DNA from: CAYJPA01 sp964371945
GTDB taxonomy: Bacteria; Chloroflexota; Chloroflexia; Thermomicrobiales; UBA6265
Assembly (NCBI GenBank): GCA_964371945.1
Contig: CAYJPA010000003.1
Coordinates: 1-64,000 of the forward strand
Direction: 5' to 3'
Length of the DNA stretch: 64,000 bases
Part shown: piece by piece, positions 9,358 through 17,301 of the stretch
How the letters are laid out: each line of letters begins with the position of its first letter
How positions within the stretch are numbered: the first letter of the stretch is position 1
Made by a program: the position numbers and the translations under genes
Notes under the pieces: model-generated
What the model saw: only the letters and a program-made list of their open reading frames with translations
The model's database searches: none
What the model was told of the DNA's origin: nothing

Positions 9358-10698
9358 TCAGGTGTGCGTGGGCATGACGATGCCGTCCAGCAACTGGCGC
9401 AGCGGCTCGATCTGCGATGGATAAGCGTCTGCCAGCACGATCTGCGTAACCACCATGACAGACCAACCGGGTTCGATCACACGGCATTCGAGGTATTCCG
9501 TATAACGCCTGGAGGCGCTTTCGGTTGTGTAGGTGAAGTCGTAGACGCCCATCCGACGGCTCGCATCGCCCGACAAGATTGGTTTGCCGTCGACCGTCAA
9601 CCGGGGCTCGACCTCGGAGAATCCCTGAGTAGTCGGCAACCGGGCGGCGAGACCGTCCAGGCAAACAATCGCGTCATCAGGGTAATTGCCAAAGCCCTGG
9701 ATGTAGACGTTGCTGGTTTGATTCGTGAGCTGCACGGAATCCTCGCCGTTGACCGACGAGTCGCTTACGACACTCCATGTCTCGTCCCATGACAGCGAAT
9801 AGCCGAACGTCGGGCTGACGTAATTGCTGCCGATGACACCAACGACAGGTGTCGCGGTTGGAACGGGCGTCGGCAACGTGGAGTTCGTTGCAAAGGCTCC
9901 GGCGACGAGCGCCGTTGCCGGTTGTGTTCCCGGAACAAAAATCCAGTGCTGTTGGCCACCGGCGACGGTCGCCCAAGCGCCGGCGGACAATCCAAGATTG
10001 ATCATCTCAGGCCCGTTGAGCTGCAGGCTTCCGCTCTCGACTGCATACCCAATCGGACCCGACATTGTTGCCGGCGACACGTATGTCTCGGCATTCCATG
10101 TAACGCGCGCAATGAACGCGAGCGCGGGGATCGGTCTCGGTCCCACCGAGTCAGTCGCTTCGAACAAAAGCCCGCTCGCCGGACAGATTCTTCCGTCTGG
10201 CCCAAGCTCGGGCGCCTCCTTGTCCGTTCCGATCTTCATCGCAATGATCGGTGTGAGCTCCAGCCGAAGCGCCGAAGGACAATCGTTGCCTTGGAAGGAA
10301 ACCGTGTATTGACCCTTATCGGCGAGCACCGCTTGCTCGCCCGCGGAGATCGATAGCGAAGATCCGCTGTCTCCAGTCAGCATCACGGTGCCCGATTCGA
10401 CGAACCAGAGCTCCGGACCGCCGGCGATGATGACCGGCAACGCGTCGGAAGGTCCAGGCACGACACGGCTCAATGTTAGTGACTGATTTGCATCGGGCTC
10501 GGTGCCGAATTCCGCGGAGGCTAGCATTAACACAGTCGCTCCCGCCGCGGTGAACACCTCCAACTCGGCCGGAACTGTCGATTGGGCGGCCGCTCGAGAA
10601 CCGACCGTAATGAGCGAGACCGCGATCAACAGAATGAGTGCGATGTTTCTATCGATTTGAAGCGTTCTCACGAGATTCTGCCTCACTGCTACCGGCAT
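9358..10698 (-). CDS. Secreted protein with cupin-like barrel domains
   Basis: 446 residues from the ATG at 10698. An open frame extends upstream to 10782, but that would overlap the preceding gene by about 80 bases, whereas the chosen start lies 4 bases after its stop. A signal peptide (about residues 17-38, ending AAAQS) is followed by two beta-rich segments that resemble cupin repeats, for example ELWFVESGTVMLTGDSGSSL and a related GYAVESGSLQLNG. A short Pro/Thr linker (LPTPVPTATPV) precedes a C-terminal beta domain of about 140 residues. No metal-binding His cluster is evident. The product is probably exported and perhaps surface-held. Ligand unknown. Confidence 0.75.
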   Translation of the reverse strand: MPVAVRQNLVRTLQIDRNIALILLIAVSLITVGSRAAAQSTVPAELEVFTAAGATVLMLASAEFGTEPDANQSLTLSRVVPGPSDALPVIIAGGPELWFVESGTVMLTGDSGSSLSISAGEQAVLADKGQYTVSFQGNDCPSALRLELTPIIAMKIGTDKEAPELGPDGRICPASGLLFEATDSVGPRPIPALAFIARVTWNAETYVSPATMSGPIGYAVESGSLQLNGPEMINLGLSAGAWATVAGGQQHWIFVPGTQPATALVAGAFATNSTLPTPVPTATPVVGVIGSNYVSPTFGYSLSWDETWSVVSDSSVNGEDSVQLTNQTSNVYIQGFGNYPDDAIVCLDGLAARLPTTQGFSEVEPRLTVDGKPILSGDASRRMGVYDFTYTTESASRRYTEYLECRVIEPGWSVMVVTQIVLADAYPSQIEPLRQLLDGIVMPTHT

Positions 10699-10702
10699 TG
10701 GC

Positions 10703-11416
10703 TTACGGCGCACCAGGGGTCGGCAGCGAAAGGGGAGCCGAAACTGTCGGTTCGATCTCGACAGAAAAAACCGGGCTGTCAAGCGTCGCGATTCGAGTTC
10801 CAGTAGGGTCGTTCAACTCGAGTCGGACGAAGTAGGAGCCTGCTTCCGGCGGTTCAGGAACATAGATCTCGCCGTTTGCCTGGTCTCGATTACCCAACGG
10901 AGTGAACGTCTCAGCGGGCCATCCTGGTTGAGCGACCAACCACGCGTCGCTCGACCGCTTGTTTGTCGTTGCGTCAAACACGCTCCATGTCAGGCGGCTT
11001 TCCTTATCCTGAAACCCTTCGATGACGACCGTGAAACTGACAATGACCCCTCGCTTCAGTAAGGCCCCCGCGGATAACGATTGGGGAGGATCGATTCTCA
11101 ATCTGGCATAGTAGTCCGAGAGCGCGACATCGGATTCGATCTTTGGGTCGGATAAGGTGGCACTGAATTCAACCGGCGGAGGATCGGGACGCAGAGAAGG
11201 CACCAGGAGAAAAACCACGGTCAGCGTCGCGGCTAGGATTGTGATTGAGCTGCTGAAGATCCCTGTTCCTGTCTTCAACCAATCGCGAATTCGAACTCCC
11301 CGACTGGATCCTTCGTCAATTATGCTGGCAGAAACCACCAGCGGCGGATCTGGCGGTGGCGGTTGGATTGAAGGATTGCTCCCCTGAACGGATTCCTGAT
11401 GCTGAACCGCGCTCAT
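10703..11416 (-). CDS. Membrane-anchored hypothetical protein
   Basis: 237 residues. A Pro-rich N-terminal cytoplasmic tail (SIQPPPPDPPLVV) of about 50 residues precedes a single transmembrane helix (about 53-72), and the remainder is predicted outside. The outer part is beta-rich and includes SRLTWSVFDATT and AGSYFVRLELNDPTGTRI, which look like one or two Ig-type strands. It ends in a Pro/Ala/Ser tail. The next gene, a secreted cupin-like protein, starts 4 bases after the stop, so the two are surely co-transcribed. No enzymatic motif is visible. Confidence 0.7.
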   Translation of the reverse strand: MSAVQHQESVQGSNPSIQPPPPDPPLVVSASIIDEGSSRGVRIRDWLKTGTGIFSSSITILAATLTVVFLLVPSLRPDPPPVEFSATLSDPKIESDVALSDYYARLRIDPPQSLSAGALLKRGVIVSFTVVIEGFQDKESRLTWSVFDATTNKRSSDAWLVAQPGWPAETFTPLGNRDQANGEIYVPEPPEAGSYFVRLELNDPTGTRIATLDSPVFSVEIEPTVSAPLSLPTPGAP

Positions 11417-11606
11417 TCAATCGCGTCCTAATCAGAACGAGAAAGCGTCCGCTTTGAATGCCTGTAGAACAGACTCATTCCCGCACATTGTACGCGCGGC
11501 GGTCGCGAAAAGTTTCACAATCGCCGTTTCCGGTTGGGCATGTGGATGCGCTTCTACGTCTTTCTGAAGGCGCTTGGTGCCGTGTCACAAGAGCAATTCC
11601 AGAGTC

Positions 11607-12515
11607 TCAAGTTGATTCACCTAGCCGAGCCAGAAACCGATCGATAACCGCAGCGGCATCTCGGCGCAATCGAGGCTCCTGCTCGTGATGCCCAGGGGTG
11701 AGATGGAACCTCGCATAGCTAACACAGCCGTTTTTTCGGTGTCCTTCCCCATGCTCATCAGTCCCGAAGTGGGTGCGCAAGAGCAGTACCGCTCCGGCTA
11801 CCATAGGCTCATCGAGCCATTCTTCAAGTCTCCTTGCATACAGTTCAGCGACGGCGTCCGGGCCTCCCTCGTATTCGGACAGAATATAGATCAAGTCGTG
11901 CGCGTCTTTTTCTTCTTTTCGTTCCGCGTATGCGTAGGACTTGAGGACAACGTAAGGGATGACGCCTGCAACTTTGACACACTCAGTTGTAACCCCTCCG
12001 CCGTCAAGGAGCTCTCCAGTTATCTCCACGATTACGTTGTCTCGAATCGCCAAATGAGCTCCGGGAATCCTCAGCGCGGCAACTCCCTTCGTGACTCCCA
12101 ATGCTGATCCGGGCTTCTCATCTCCTTCACACAATAGATCGACGATTACGGTCGCCCCACCGTCAACACGTCGTATCCACCGATAATTGACCTGCCGATT
12201 GTCATGGTTCTCATATCGGACGAAACCGTGCTCTTCCAGATTTGTTTCCAGCCGTCGGTACGCTTCGACATTGGCCAGTAGGTCCAAATCGAGCACCAAG
12301 TCAACATCCATTGTTGGCACATATCGACTCGCAGTCTCTCTTGTCTCATCTAGCAGCAATAGAGGCACCATCCCCCCAATAACGCAAACGCAATCTCGCC
12401 AGGGTCCAAGGTTGGCGACCAGAGTCAACAATGTTTGATGGCAGGCGGAGACTTGATCGACTGTGTATCCGTCTATATGTCTTGGTTTTTGCGGACCCAA
12501 GCTCTTTGCGACCAT
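11607..12515 (-). CDS. Nucleotidyltransferase of an AbiE-like (type IV) toxin-antitoxin pair
   Basis: 302 residues. The polymerase-beta-type core shows VIGGMVPLLLLDE and then TMDVDLVLDLD, the GG and D-x-D metal-binding signature of minimal nucleotidyltransferases. ATVIVDLLCEGD may provide the third carboxylate. AbiEii-type toxins transfer nucleotides onto cellular targets such as tRNA; here this is by analogy. The ATG overlaps the stop of the upstream AbiEi-like gene by one base (TGATG), so the two are translationally coupled, as in known AbiE pairs. Codon use and base composition look more AT-rich than the flanks, suggesting acquisition by transfer. The last 40 or so residues are Arg/His-rich and not recognisable. 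Confidence 0.75.
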   Translation of the reverse strand: MVAKSLGPQKPRHIDGYTVDQVSACHQTLLTLVANLGPWRDCVCVIGGMVPLLLLDETRETASRYVPTMDVDLVLDLDLLANVEAYRRLETNLEEHGFVRYENHDNRQVNYRWIRRVDGGATVIVDLLCEGDEKPGSALGVTKGVAALRIPGAHLAIRDNVIVEITGELLDGGGVTTECVKVAGVIPYVVLKSYAYAERKEEKDAHDLIYILSEYEGGPDAVAELYARRLEEWLDEPMVAGAVLLLRTHFGTDEHGEGHRKNGCVSYARFHLTPGHHEQEPRLRRDAAAVIDRFLARLGEST

Positions 12516-13582
12516 CAGAACCCAATCCTTTCGCGGCGCAGGTAATCAGCCTGTTCTTTGCCTCGTTGTGGCCAAACCATAAGGTCGAGGTAGATTTGAA
12601 TGTCGCTTGCCACCCAATTTCCGTCAACAAGCGTTCGAAACATGAAAGGTGTCATTTCCTTCGTAGCAAGTAACGATAAGTTTTCTCCTTCGTCCACTTG
12701 GGAGATCTCAGGCGCGGAGAAGGCGTTCATGACGTCGGTTGAGCGTGGTACAAGGATGGCGGCAACGGACTCTCGCCAAACAAATGGCGCTCGCCTAATA
12801 GCACCGCTCACCGCAGTAAGCGCATAGCTAATATTGCGAGACTCCAATTCCCGCGTCACCAACACAGCAACTTGCTCGGTTGGTTGTCGCCAAATATAAA
12901 AAGAGCTGATATCGTATTCGTCCAGAGAATGGACATTGGCCCATTCGTCGAGCAAATTTCCAGGTTGAATGAGTTTCCTTCTTGTGTTCGGGCCTCGACC
13001 ACTTCGCTCAACGAATCCTTCAACTTCAAGTGCTCTCAAGACTTCATGCACGTGCGAATTTGCCACCTCAGATTGCTTCGCGAGCTCAGAAATCCTCCAG
13101 ATTCGGTTGGGCTCGTTCAGTAGCGCATGAATAACTTGAGACGCACTACCCCTAAAGATTCTTTTCGGAACCGGCCGTCGTACCCGATTAACTGGGCGTT
13201 CAACATCATATAGAGCGCTCTCGGTGCGCAAAAAAAGACTGCCGCTCTGATCCCAATAGTTGATGCATTTCGCTTTCAACATCTCTCGGGAACTCTCGGT
13301 TATGAAGGGTGCGACGAACATTCCGACTCCGCTTGGCTTCTTGTCTCGCAGAAAACCTTCGAATTGAACTGAGACCCGGTCAACGTCGCGCGGAAAACCC
13401 GTCGACTTGGCTTCTATGAAGATCTGAACCTTTTGACCACGGACATTTGCTGTAACGATCCGATCAAACCTAATTCCAGGGTTTGCGTTTTCAGTTTCGA
13501 TCTTGAGGATGCGGATGCCGGGCAAGCTCGCGAGAGCATCGACACATTTTTCAAGCAGATCCGATTCTCCGCTACTTGCCAA
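12515..13582 (-). CDS. AbiEi-like antitoxin with an N-terminal nuclease-like domain and wHTH
   Basis: 355 residues. The first 130 residues contain a segment D...IFIEAKST that resembles the core of the PD-(D/E)xK nuclease fold, preceded by an Asp in GIRFDRIV. A winged helix follows at about 150-215 (IWRISELAKQSEVANSHVHE), then a C-terminal region with MTPFMFRTLVDGNWVASDIQ. The order wHTH plus C-terminal domain, next to a nucleotidyltransferase, matches AbiEi-type antitoxins of type IV systems (family COG4861 as I recall it), which autoregulate the operon. Whether the nuclease-like part is active is unclear. The gene begins a coupled operon and is visibly lower in GC than its surroundings. Confidence 0.72.
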   Translation of the reverse strand: MASSGESDLLEKCVDALASLPGIRILKIETENANPGIRFDRIVTANVRGQKVQIFIEAKSTGFPRDVDRVSVQFEGFLRDKKPSGVGMFVAPFITESSREMLKAKCINYWDQSGSLFLRTESALYDVERPVNRVRRPVPKRIFRGSASQVIHALLNEPNRIWRISELAKQSEVANSHVHEVLRALEVEGFVERSGRGPNTRRKLIQPGNLLDEWANVHSLDEYDISSFYIWRQPTEQVAVLVTRELESRNISYALTAVSGAIRRAPFVWRESVAAILVPRSTDVMNAFSAPEISQVDEGENLSLLATKEMTPFMFRTLVDGNWVASDIQIYLDLMVWPQRGKEQADYLRRERIGF

Positions 13583-13659
13583 CTCATCCTCCTTACAACA
13601 AAAATTCGCTGAACAGCTAATTTTGGTTTAAAGGAGACTATAGGACTGCCTGACCTAAG

Positions 13660-15054
13660 TCAAGACTTCAGGGCGGCGGCAAGCACTCTTCGGTGCAGCT
13701 CCGGAACAAATGCGAGATGCTCGGGTTTCATGAGGACGCTGCGGAGGATGGTCATTGACGGTTCATCCCAAACCAGATCCGGATGACCGGTGGCGCGTTC
13801 CGGCTTCACATTCAGTTTCGCCAGATAGAATGTGCCGTCGTTCATTCCGGCGTCAAAGACTCTCTGCGTCAGCGCCGATATCGACGAAACGCGACGATCG
13901 CCATTCGGCGGCAATGGAAAGAACGCGATGATGTCCAGCGACGGCTCAACGAGCAACTTCAAGCAATTGCTTTCACTGATGAGAGTCGCCCAACGCTGTG
14001 CGGCGGCGCGAGTCTTTCGAAGCACGGACCCGAGACCACGATGGGATTCAAGCGGAAAGCACTGCAACGTCGCCCAAAATGCGGCCGCGGCCGCTCCGGC
14101 ACGTGAGCACTCCAGACTGATCTCGCCCAAGTGAAGTTCGTTTGACGTGAAGTAAGTATAAGGAGAGTCATGCTTATAGAAGCGGCCGACCGAAGCATCA
14201 CGAAACAGAACCGATCCGCAGCCATACGGTTGAAGACCGTGTTTATGTGGGTCAACCACGACGGAATCGCATTGAGCAATTGCCCGAAACGCGGCCGCGT
14301 CCTCTGGAAGGAGCTCTCCGGGACCGGTTACTTCGTCAGCGGGGCCGGCTGAGGCCAGCAGCCTGAAAAACCCACCATACGCCGAATCGACATGGATACG
14401 AAAGTCAAATTGCTGCTGGAGCGCGATGACTTCGGGAATCGGATCGACCATCCCAAGCGATGTCGTTCCGGCGGTGACGACGACGGTGCCGACCTCCTCG
14501 GTGGCAAGCTTCTCGCGCAGCTCATCGACGTCCATCCGCCCACGCGCGTCCGACGCGATCTTGACGCCCCGCACCCCCAGAACCTCGCACATTCGCTCGT
14601 GTGTGTAGTGCGCCTCCGCGGAGTAGGCGATTGCTTTGTCTGGTCGCAGCTTTCGAGAGACCCAAAGCGCCTCGAGATTCGCAATCGTTCCACTCGAAGT
14701 CAAATGGCCCAGCGACGTCGCTGGGTCGAAACCAAACATTGTCGCCAGCGCGGCCACCGTTTCGCGCTCTAGCGCCGCCGTGGCTGGACCTCCATCCAGT
14801 GCGTGGTTGTTCGGATTGATCCGCATTGCCATTTGATACGCAGCGACAGCAACCTCATGGGGCGGTTTGAGCATTTGACCCGCGTAACTGGGATGAAAGA
14901 ACGGGTAGTTGTCGCGAAGTCGCTCAGCCAGTTCGGCGAGCACGGCCTCAGATCGATCCAGCGGAACCGACAGCGTCTCGTCCGGTTTAAATGACGGCCA
15001 CTTCGCTTCCCAGGCTTTCACAGACATGGCCTTTTGCTCATGGGAACACCTCAT
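13660..15054 (-). CDS. PLP-dependent group II decarboxylase / aminotransferase-fold enzyme
   Basis: 464 residues. Clear signatures of the fold-type I group II decarboxylases are present: HLTSSGTIANLEALW (PLP phosphate and ring binding), RIHVDSAYGGFF (the Asp that holds the pyridine N) and VVVDPHKHGLQPYG, which supplies the Schiff-base Lys. Such enzymes decarboxylate Glu, Tyr, Trp, Phe or DOPA; the substrate cannot be named. The chosen ATG overlaps the PIN-toxin stop (ATGA). An alternative in-frame ATG at 15027 would leave a small gap and give a start MSVKAWEAKW, which is also plausible. No amine permease is adjacent. Confidence 0.85.
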   Translation of the reverse strand: MRCSHEQKAMSVKAWEAKWPSFKPDETLSVPLDRSEAVLAELAERLRDNYPFFHPSYAGQMLKPPHEVAVAAYQMAMRINPNNHALDGGPATAALERETVAALATMFGFDPATSLGHLTSSGTIANLEALWVSRKLRPDKAIAYSAEAHYTHERMCEVLGVRGVKIASDARGRMDVDELREKLATEEVGTVVVTAGTTSLGMVDPIPEVIALQQQFDFRIHVDSAYGGFFRLLASAGPADEVTGPGELLPEDAAAFRAIAQCDSVVVDPHKHGLQPYGCGSVLFRDASVGRFYKHDSPYTYFTSNELHLGEISLECSRAGAAAAAFWATLQCFPLESHRGLGSVLRKTRAAAQRWATLISESNCLKLLVEPSLDIIAFFPLPPNGDRRVSSISALTQRVFDAGMNDGTFYLAKLNVKPERATGHPDLVWDEPSMTILRSVLMKPEHLAFVPELHRRVLAAALKS

Positions 15055-15581
15055 TCCTGTGAGCGAGGATCGCGGAACAGATGAATGCGTGGGGTCAGAA
15101 CATTTCGGAAGTCGGCATCCAGCGTGAAGAAGTCATCGATCCCGATCTCTCTAGCAGTTGCAATATGGACCGCGTCTGCTGCATCAAGCGATTCGAAGCC
15201 CATAATCCTGATGCTTTCCCGCCAAATCGGGTTTGACATAGGGATCTCGGTGAGCGAGTGAAAATTCTCGAATAGGAAGGTGAGTCTTCGAACACCATTG
15301 CTCAACCATCGCTGCCGAACAAGAGATTGTGAGGTCCACCTATCCAAACCGAATGCGTCGCGCGTTTCGGGCGTCAATTGGTTTGGTTTCGTCGCGAGCC
15401 TTCGAATGACTCGACCGAACTCCAGTCGGACAATCTCAGATACATAGACGTTGGCCCGTGACGATTGAAGATCGGCGCACAATTGAACCGCGACTGGACC
15501 GGACGGTGTGTCAGGATAAGCCGCCGCAACGATGACACTTGTGTCCAAACAAACCTCGCGTGGAAGTGGAAATTGAATCAC
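15051..15581 (-). CDS. PIN-domain ribonuclease toxin (VapC-like)
   Basis: 176 residues starting at GTG 15581. The PIN acidic residues are visible: CLDTSVIVAA (first Asp), YVSEIVRLEFGR (Glu), FESLDAADAVHIATA (Asp pair) and FFTLDADFRNV (last Asp). PIN toxins are Mg-dependent RNases that cleave tRNA or rRNA. The start overlaps the stop of the small upstream antitoxin (GTGA), so translation is coupled, the usual arrangement for vapBC loci. Its stop in turn overlaps the start of the decarboxylase, probably by chance. Confidence 0.82.
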   Translation of the reverse strand: MIQFPLPREVCLDTSVIVAAAYPDTPSGPVAVQLCADLQSSRANVYVSEIVRLEFGRVIRRLATKPNQLTPETRDAFGLDRWTSQSLVRQRWLSNGVRRLTFLFENFHSLTEIPMSNPIWRESIRIMGFESLDAADAVHIATAREIGIDDFFTLDADFRNVLTPRIHLFRDPRSQE

Positions 15582-15763
15582 TCCTCGTCATCGTCTTTGC
15601 CGAGGATCTCTCGAATCGTCGACCCCTTTCGAAACCGGATCTCAGAATCCGGAACGACCGGTTTTGGATTGTGATTAATGTGCACCACCACCCCCGGCCA
15701 CTTGCTTATGCGCTCGAACCGCTCCTCTGGGGTTTCAGTTCGTGGTGGAATTTGACTGCTCAT
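15578..15763 (-). CDS. Antitoxin partner of the PIN toxin
   Basis: 61 residues from ATG 15763, chosen because GGAG lies 7 bases upstream; an open frame also runs to 15826. The product is small and charged, with an acidic tail (ILGKDDDEE). A helix-forming stretch, TPEERFERISKW, follows the N-terminus. No named DNA-binding fold is obvious, but the size, the position directly before a PIN gene and the GTGA overlap make an antitoxin role the natural inference. Confidence 0.65.
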   Translation of the reverse strand: MSSQIPPRTETPEERFERISKWPGVVVHINHNPKPVVPDSEIRFRKGSTIREILGKDDDEE

Positions 15764-15864
15764 GACGGGCTCCAAAGTAGTCGTTTCAATGCCTCGAACA
15801 TACATCCGGTAGATGCCTGACGTCAATCTTCAGCCGATCAGTGCAGTTCGACCGCTAAGCTGAA

Positions 15865-17121
15865 TCACGAGACAATTTTCCGGGTCAATTCATGGATCCT
15901 AGTTTCGGTCGGGAGGAGCAGCGCGAAGATGATCGTGGTCGCGCCGATCGCCGCCTGGAATCGCATCGCATTCTGAATGCCCCACTCGTCAGCGACCGCT
16001 CCTGTGATCGGAATGCCAATCGCCGACATCGTGAAGCCGAGTCCCATGATCAACCCAGAAGCCAGTCCAGCTCGTCCCGCCATCAATTCTTGCGCGATCA
16101 CAAGCAATAATGGGAGTGTCGATGCGGCGAGAAATCCGATCAGTGCGGCAGTCGCGAACCCACCTCGGCCCGGGAACTGGGCGAACAAGAGCAGCGTTGG
16201 CACGCTCAACACCGAGGAGACGATCAGCGGGAAGCGTCGTCCAAACTTGTCCGCCAGCGTCCCGCATCCGACAGTCCCCAGCGCGGTCGAAATCAGCAAA
16301 ACGGTCACGAGTGCGCTGTAGAAAAACGAGCTATACCCCATCTCCTTGTACCAGGTCGGAACGTAGGCTTGCATTCCGGAAATGGTCCACGAACGAAGCG
16401 CCATCATGCAAATCACGATCGCAAGCGTGCGCATCGGTACCGGAGGGGCGGCCAGCACTGACAGTGCGCGATTCAAGAACCGCTTCGAAATGCTGCGCAT
16501 CTCGAACAACATCCAAACCGCGGTGCATGCGCCCGGCACGAGCATGACAGCGGTGCCTTGTACATCGAACAAATGGAAAATCGCGGCCGCGACTAACGGC
16601 CCACTGGCGACACCGAGCGTCCCTCCGGTGACGTAGATCGACATCGCGGTGTTGCGCTGCGAATCGTGTATCACCGCCCTGGCGTTCACCGCGCCCATCG
16701 GGTGATAAGCACCGGAGCCGATTCCCGCCAGCCCGGCGAAAATGAGCAGCACGGGGAAGCTCGGGGCAAATCCAATGAAGGCAAACATGAGGGCGGTCCA
16801 AGCGAGCGCCAGTCCGATGAACCGCGTGCCGAACCGATCGGCGATCCACCCAAAGAGCGGCTGCGAGATCGACGACATCCCGCCATATGCCAGTGAGACG
16901 AGTCCCACGGTGCTCAACTTGAGATCGAATTTGTCGGTCAAGAGCGGATAGAGCACCGGGATCACACCCGCGTACATGTCAACGGTGTAGTGCCCAAGCA
17001 TCAATGTCGCGAGAGATCGATTTTTGAGTACTGAGAACTTGCCTGTGGGTATACCGGCGAATTCAGGCTCTCGTCGATGCTGGGCCGATGGTTCAGGACC
17101 CGCGTCTGCCACAACGCTCAT
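15865..17121 (-). CDS. MFS transporter, Fsr (fosmidomycin resistance)-like
   Basis: 418 residues from the ATG at 17121, taken because GGAG precedes it; a TTG at 17187 is possible. Twelve helices are predicted. The start of helix 1 reads LGHYTVDMYAGVIPVLYPLL, and the loop after helix 2 is QPLFGWIADRFGTR, both typical of the Fsr branch of the major facilitator superfamily. A further family-like segment is GSGAYHPMGAVNARA in helix 4. Fsr homologues export fosmidomycin and similar compounds by proton antiport; the substrate here is unknown. It is the last gene of this minus-strand run and lies just downstream of a long hairpin that separates it from the MMPL gene transcribed in the same direction. 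Confidence 0.83.
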   Translation of the reverse strand: MSVVADAGPEPSAQHRREPEFAGIPTGKFSVLKNRSLATLMLGHYTVDMYAGVIPVLYPLLTDKFDLKLSTVGLVSLAYGGMSSISQPLFGWIADRFGTRFIGLALAWTALMFAFIGFAPSFPVLLIFAGLAGIGSGAYHPMGAVNARAVIHDSQRNTAMSIYVTGGTLGVASGPLVAAAIFHLFDVQGTAVMLVPGACTAVWMLFEMRSISKRFLNRALSVLAAPPVPMRTLAIVICMMALRSWTISGMQAYVPTWYKEMGYSSFFYSALVTVLLISTALGTVGCGTLADKFGRRFPLIVSSVLSVPTLLLFAQFPGRGGFATAALIGFLAASTLPLLLVIAQELMAGRAGLASGLIMGLGFTMSAIGIPITGAVADEWGIQNAMRFQAAIGATTIIFALLLPTETRIHELTRKIVS

Positions 17122-17240
17122 TGAATGAGGAGCTCCGAATCGCAGGTCGACACGTTCATGCAACGTTGCGCAAATGTTTCTCAACAAGAAGCACAGCGGC
17201 GTAACCGCGGGGCATCGTAACAGTCGCCCCAGATACGGGC

Positions 17241-17290
17241 AACAAGCTGAAGAGGACCGGGGCGGCTGCCACGGTCCTCTTCAGCTTGTT
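17241..17290 (-). terminator. Long perfect hairpin after the MMPL gene
   Basis: A 19-bp perfect inverted repeat (17241-17259 with 17272-17290) flanks a 12-base loop. It begins 12 bases after the MMPL stop and lies upstream of the MFS gene. There is no T tract on either side, so it could act as an mRNA 3'-end stabiliser as well as a terminator. Confidence 0.55.
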
Positions 17291-17301
17291 GAGATCAGCG
17301 C

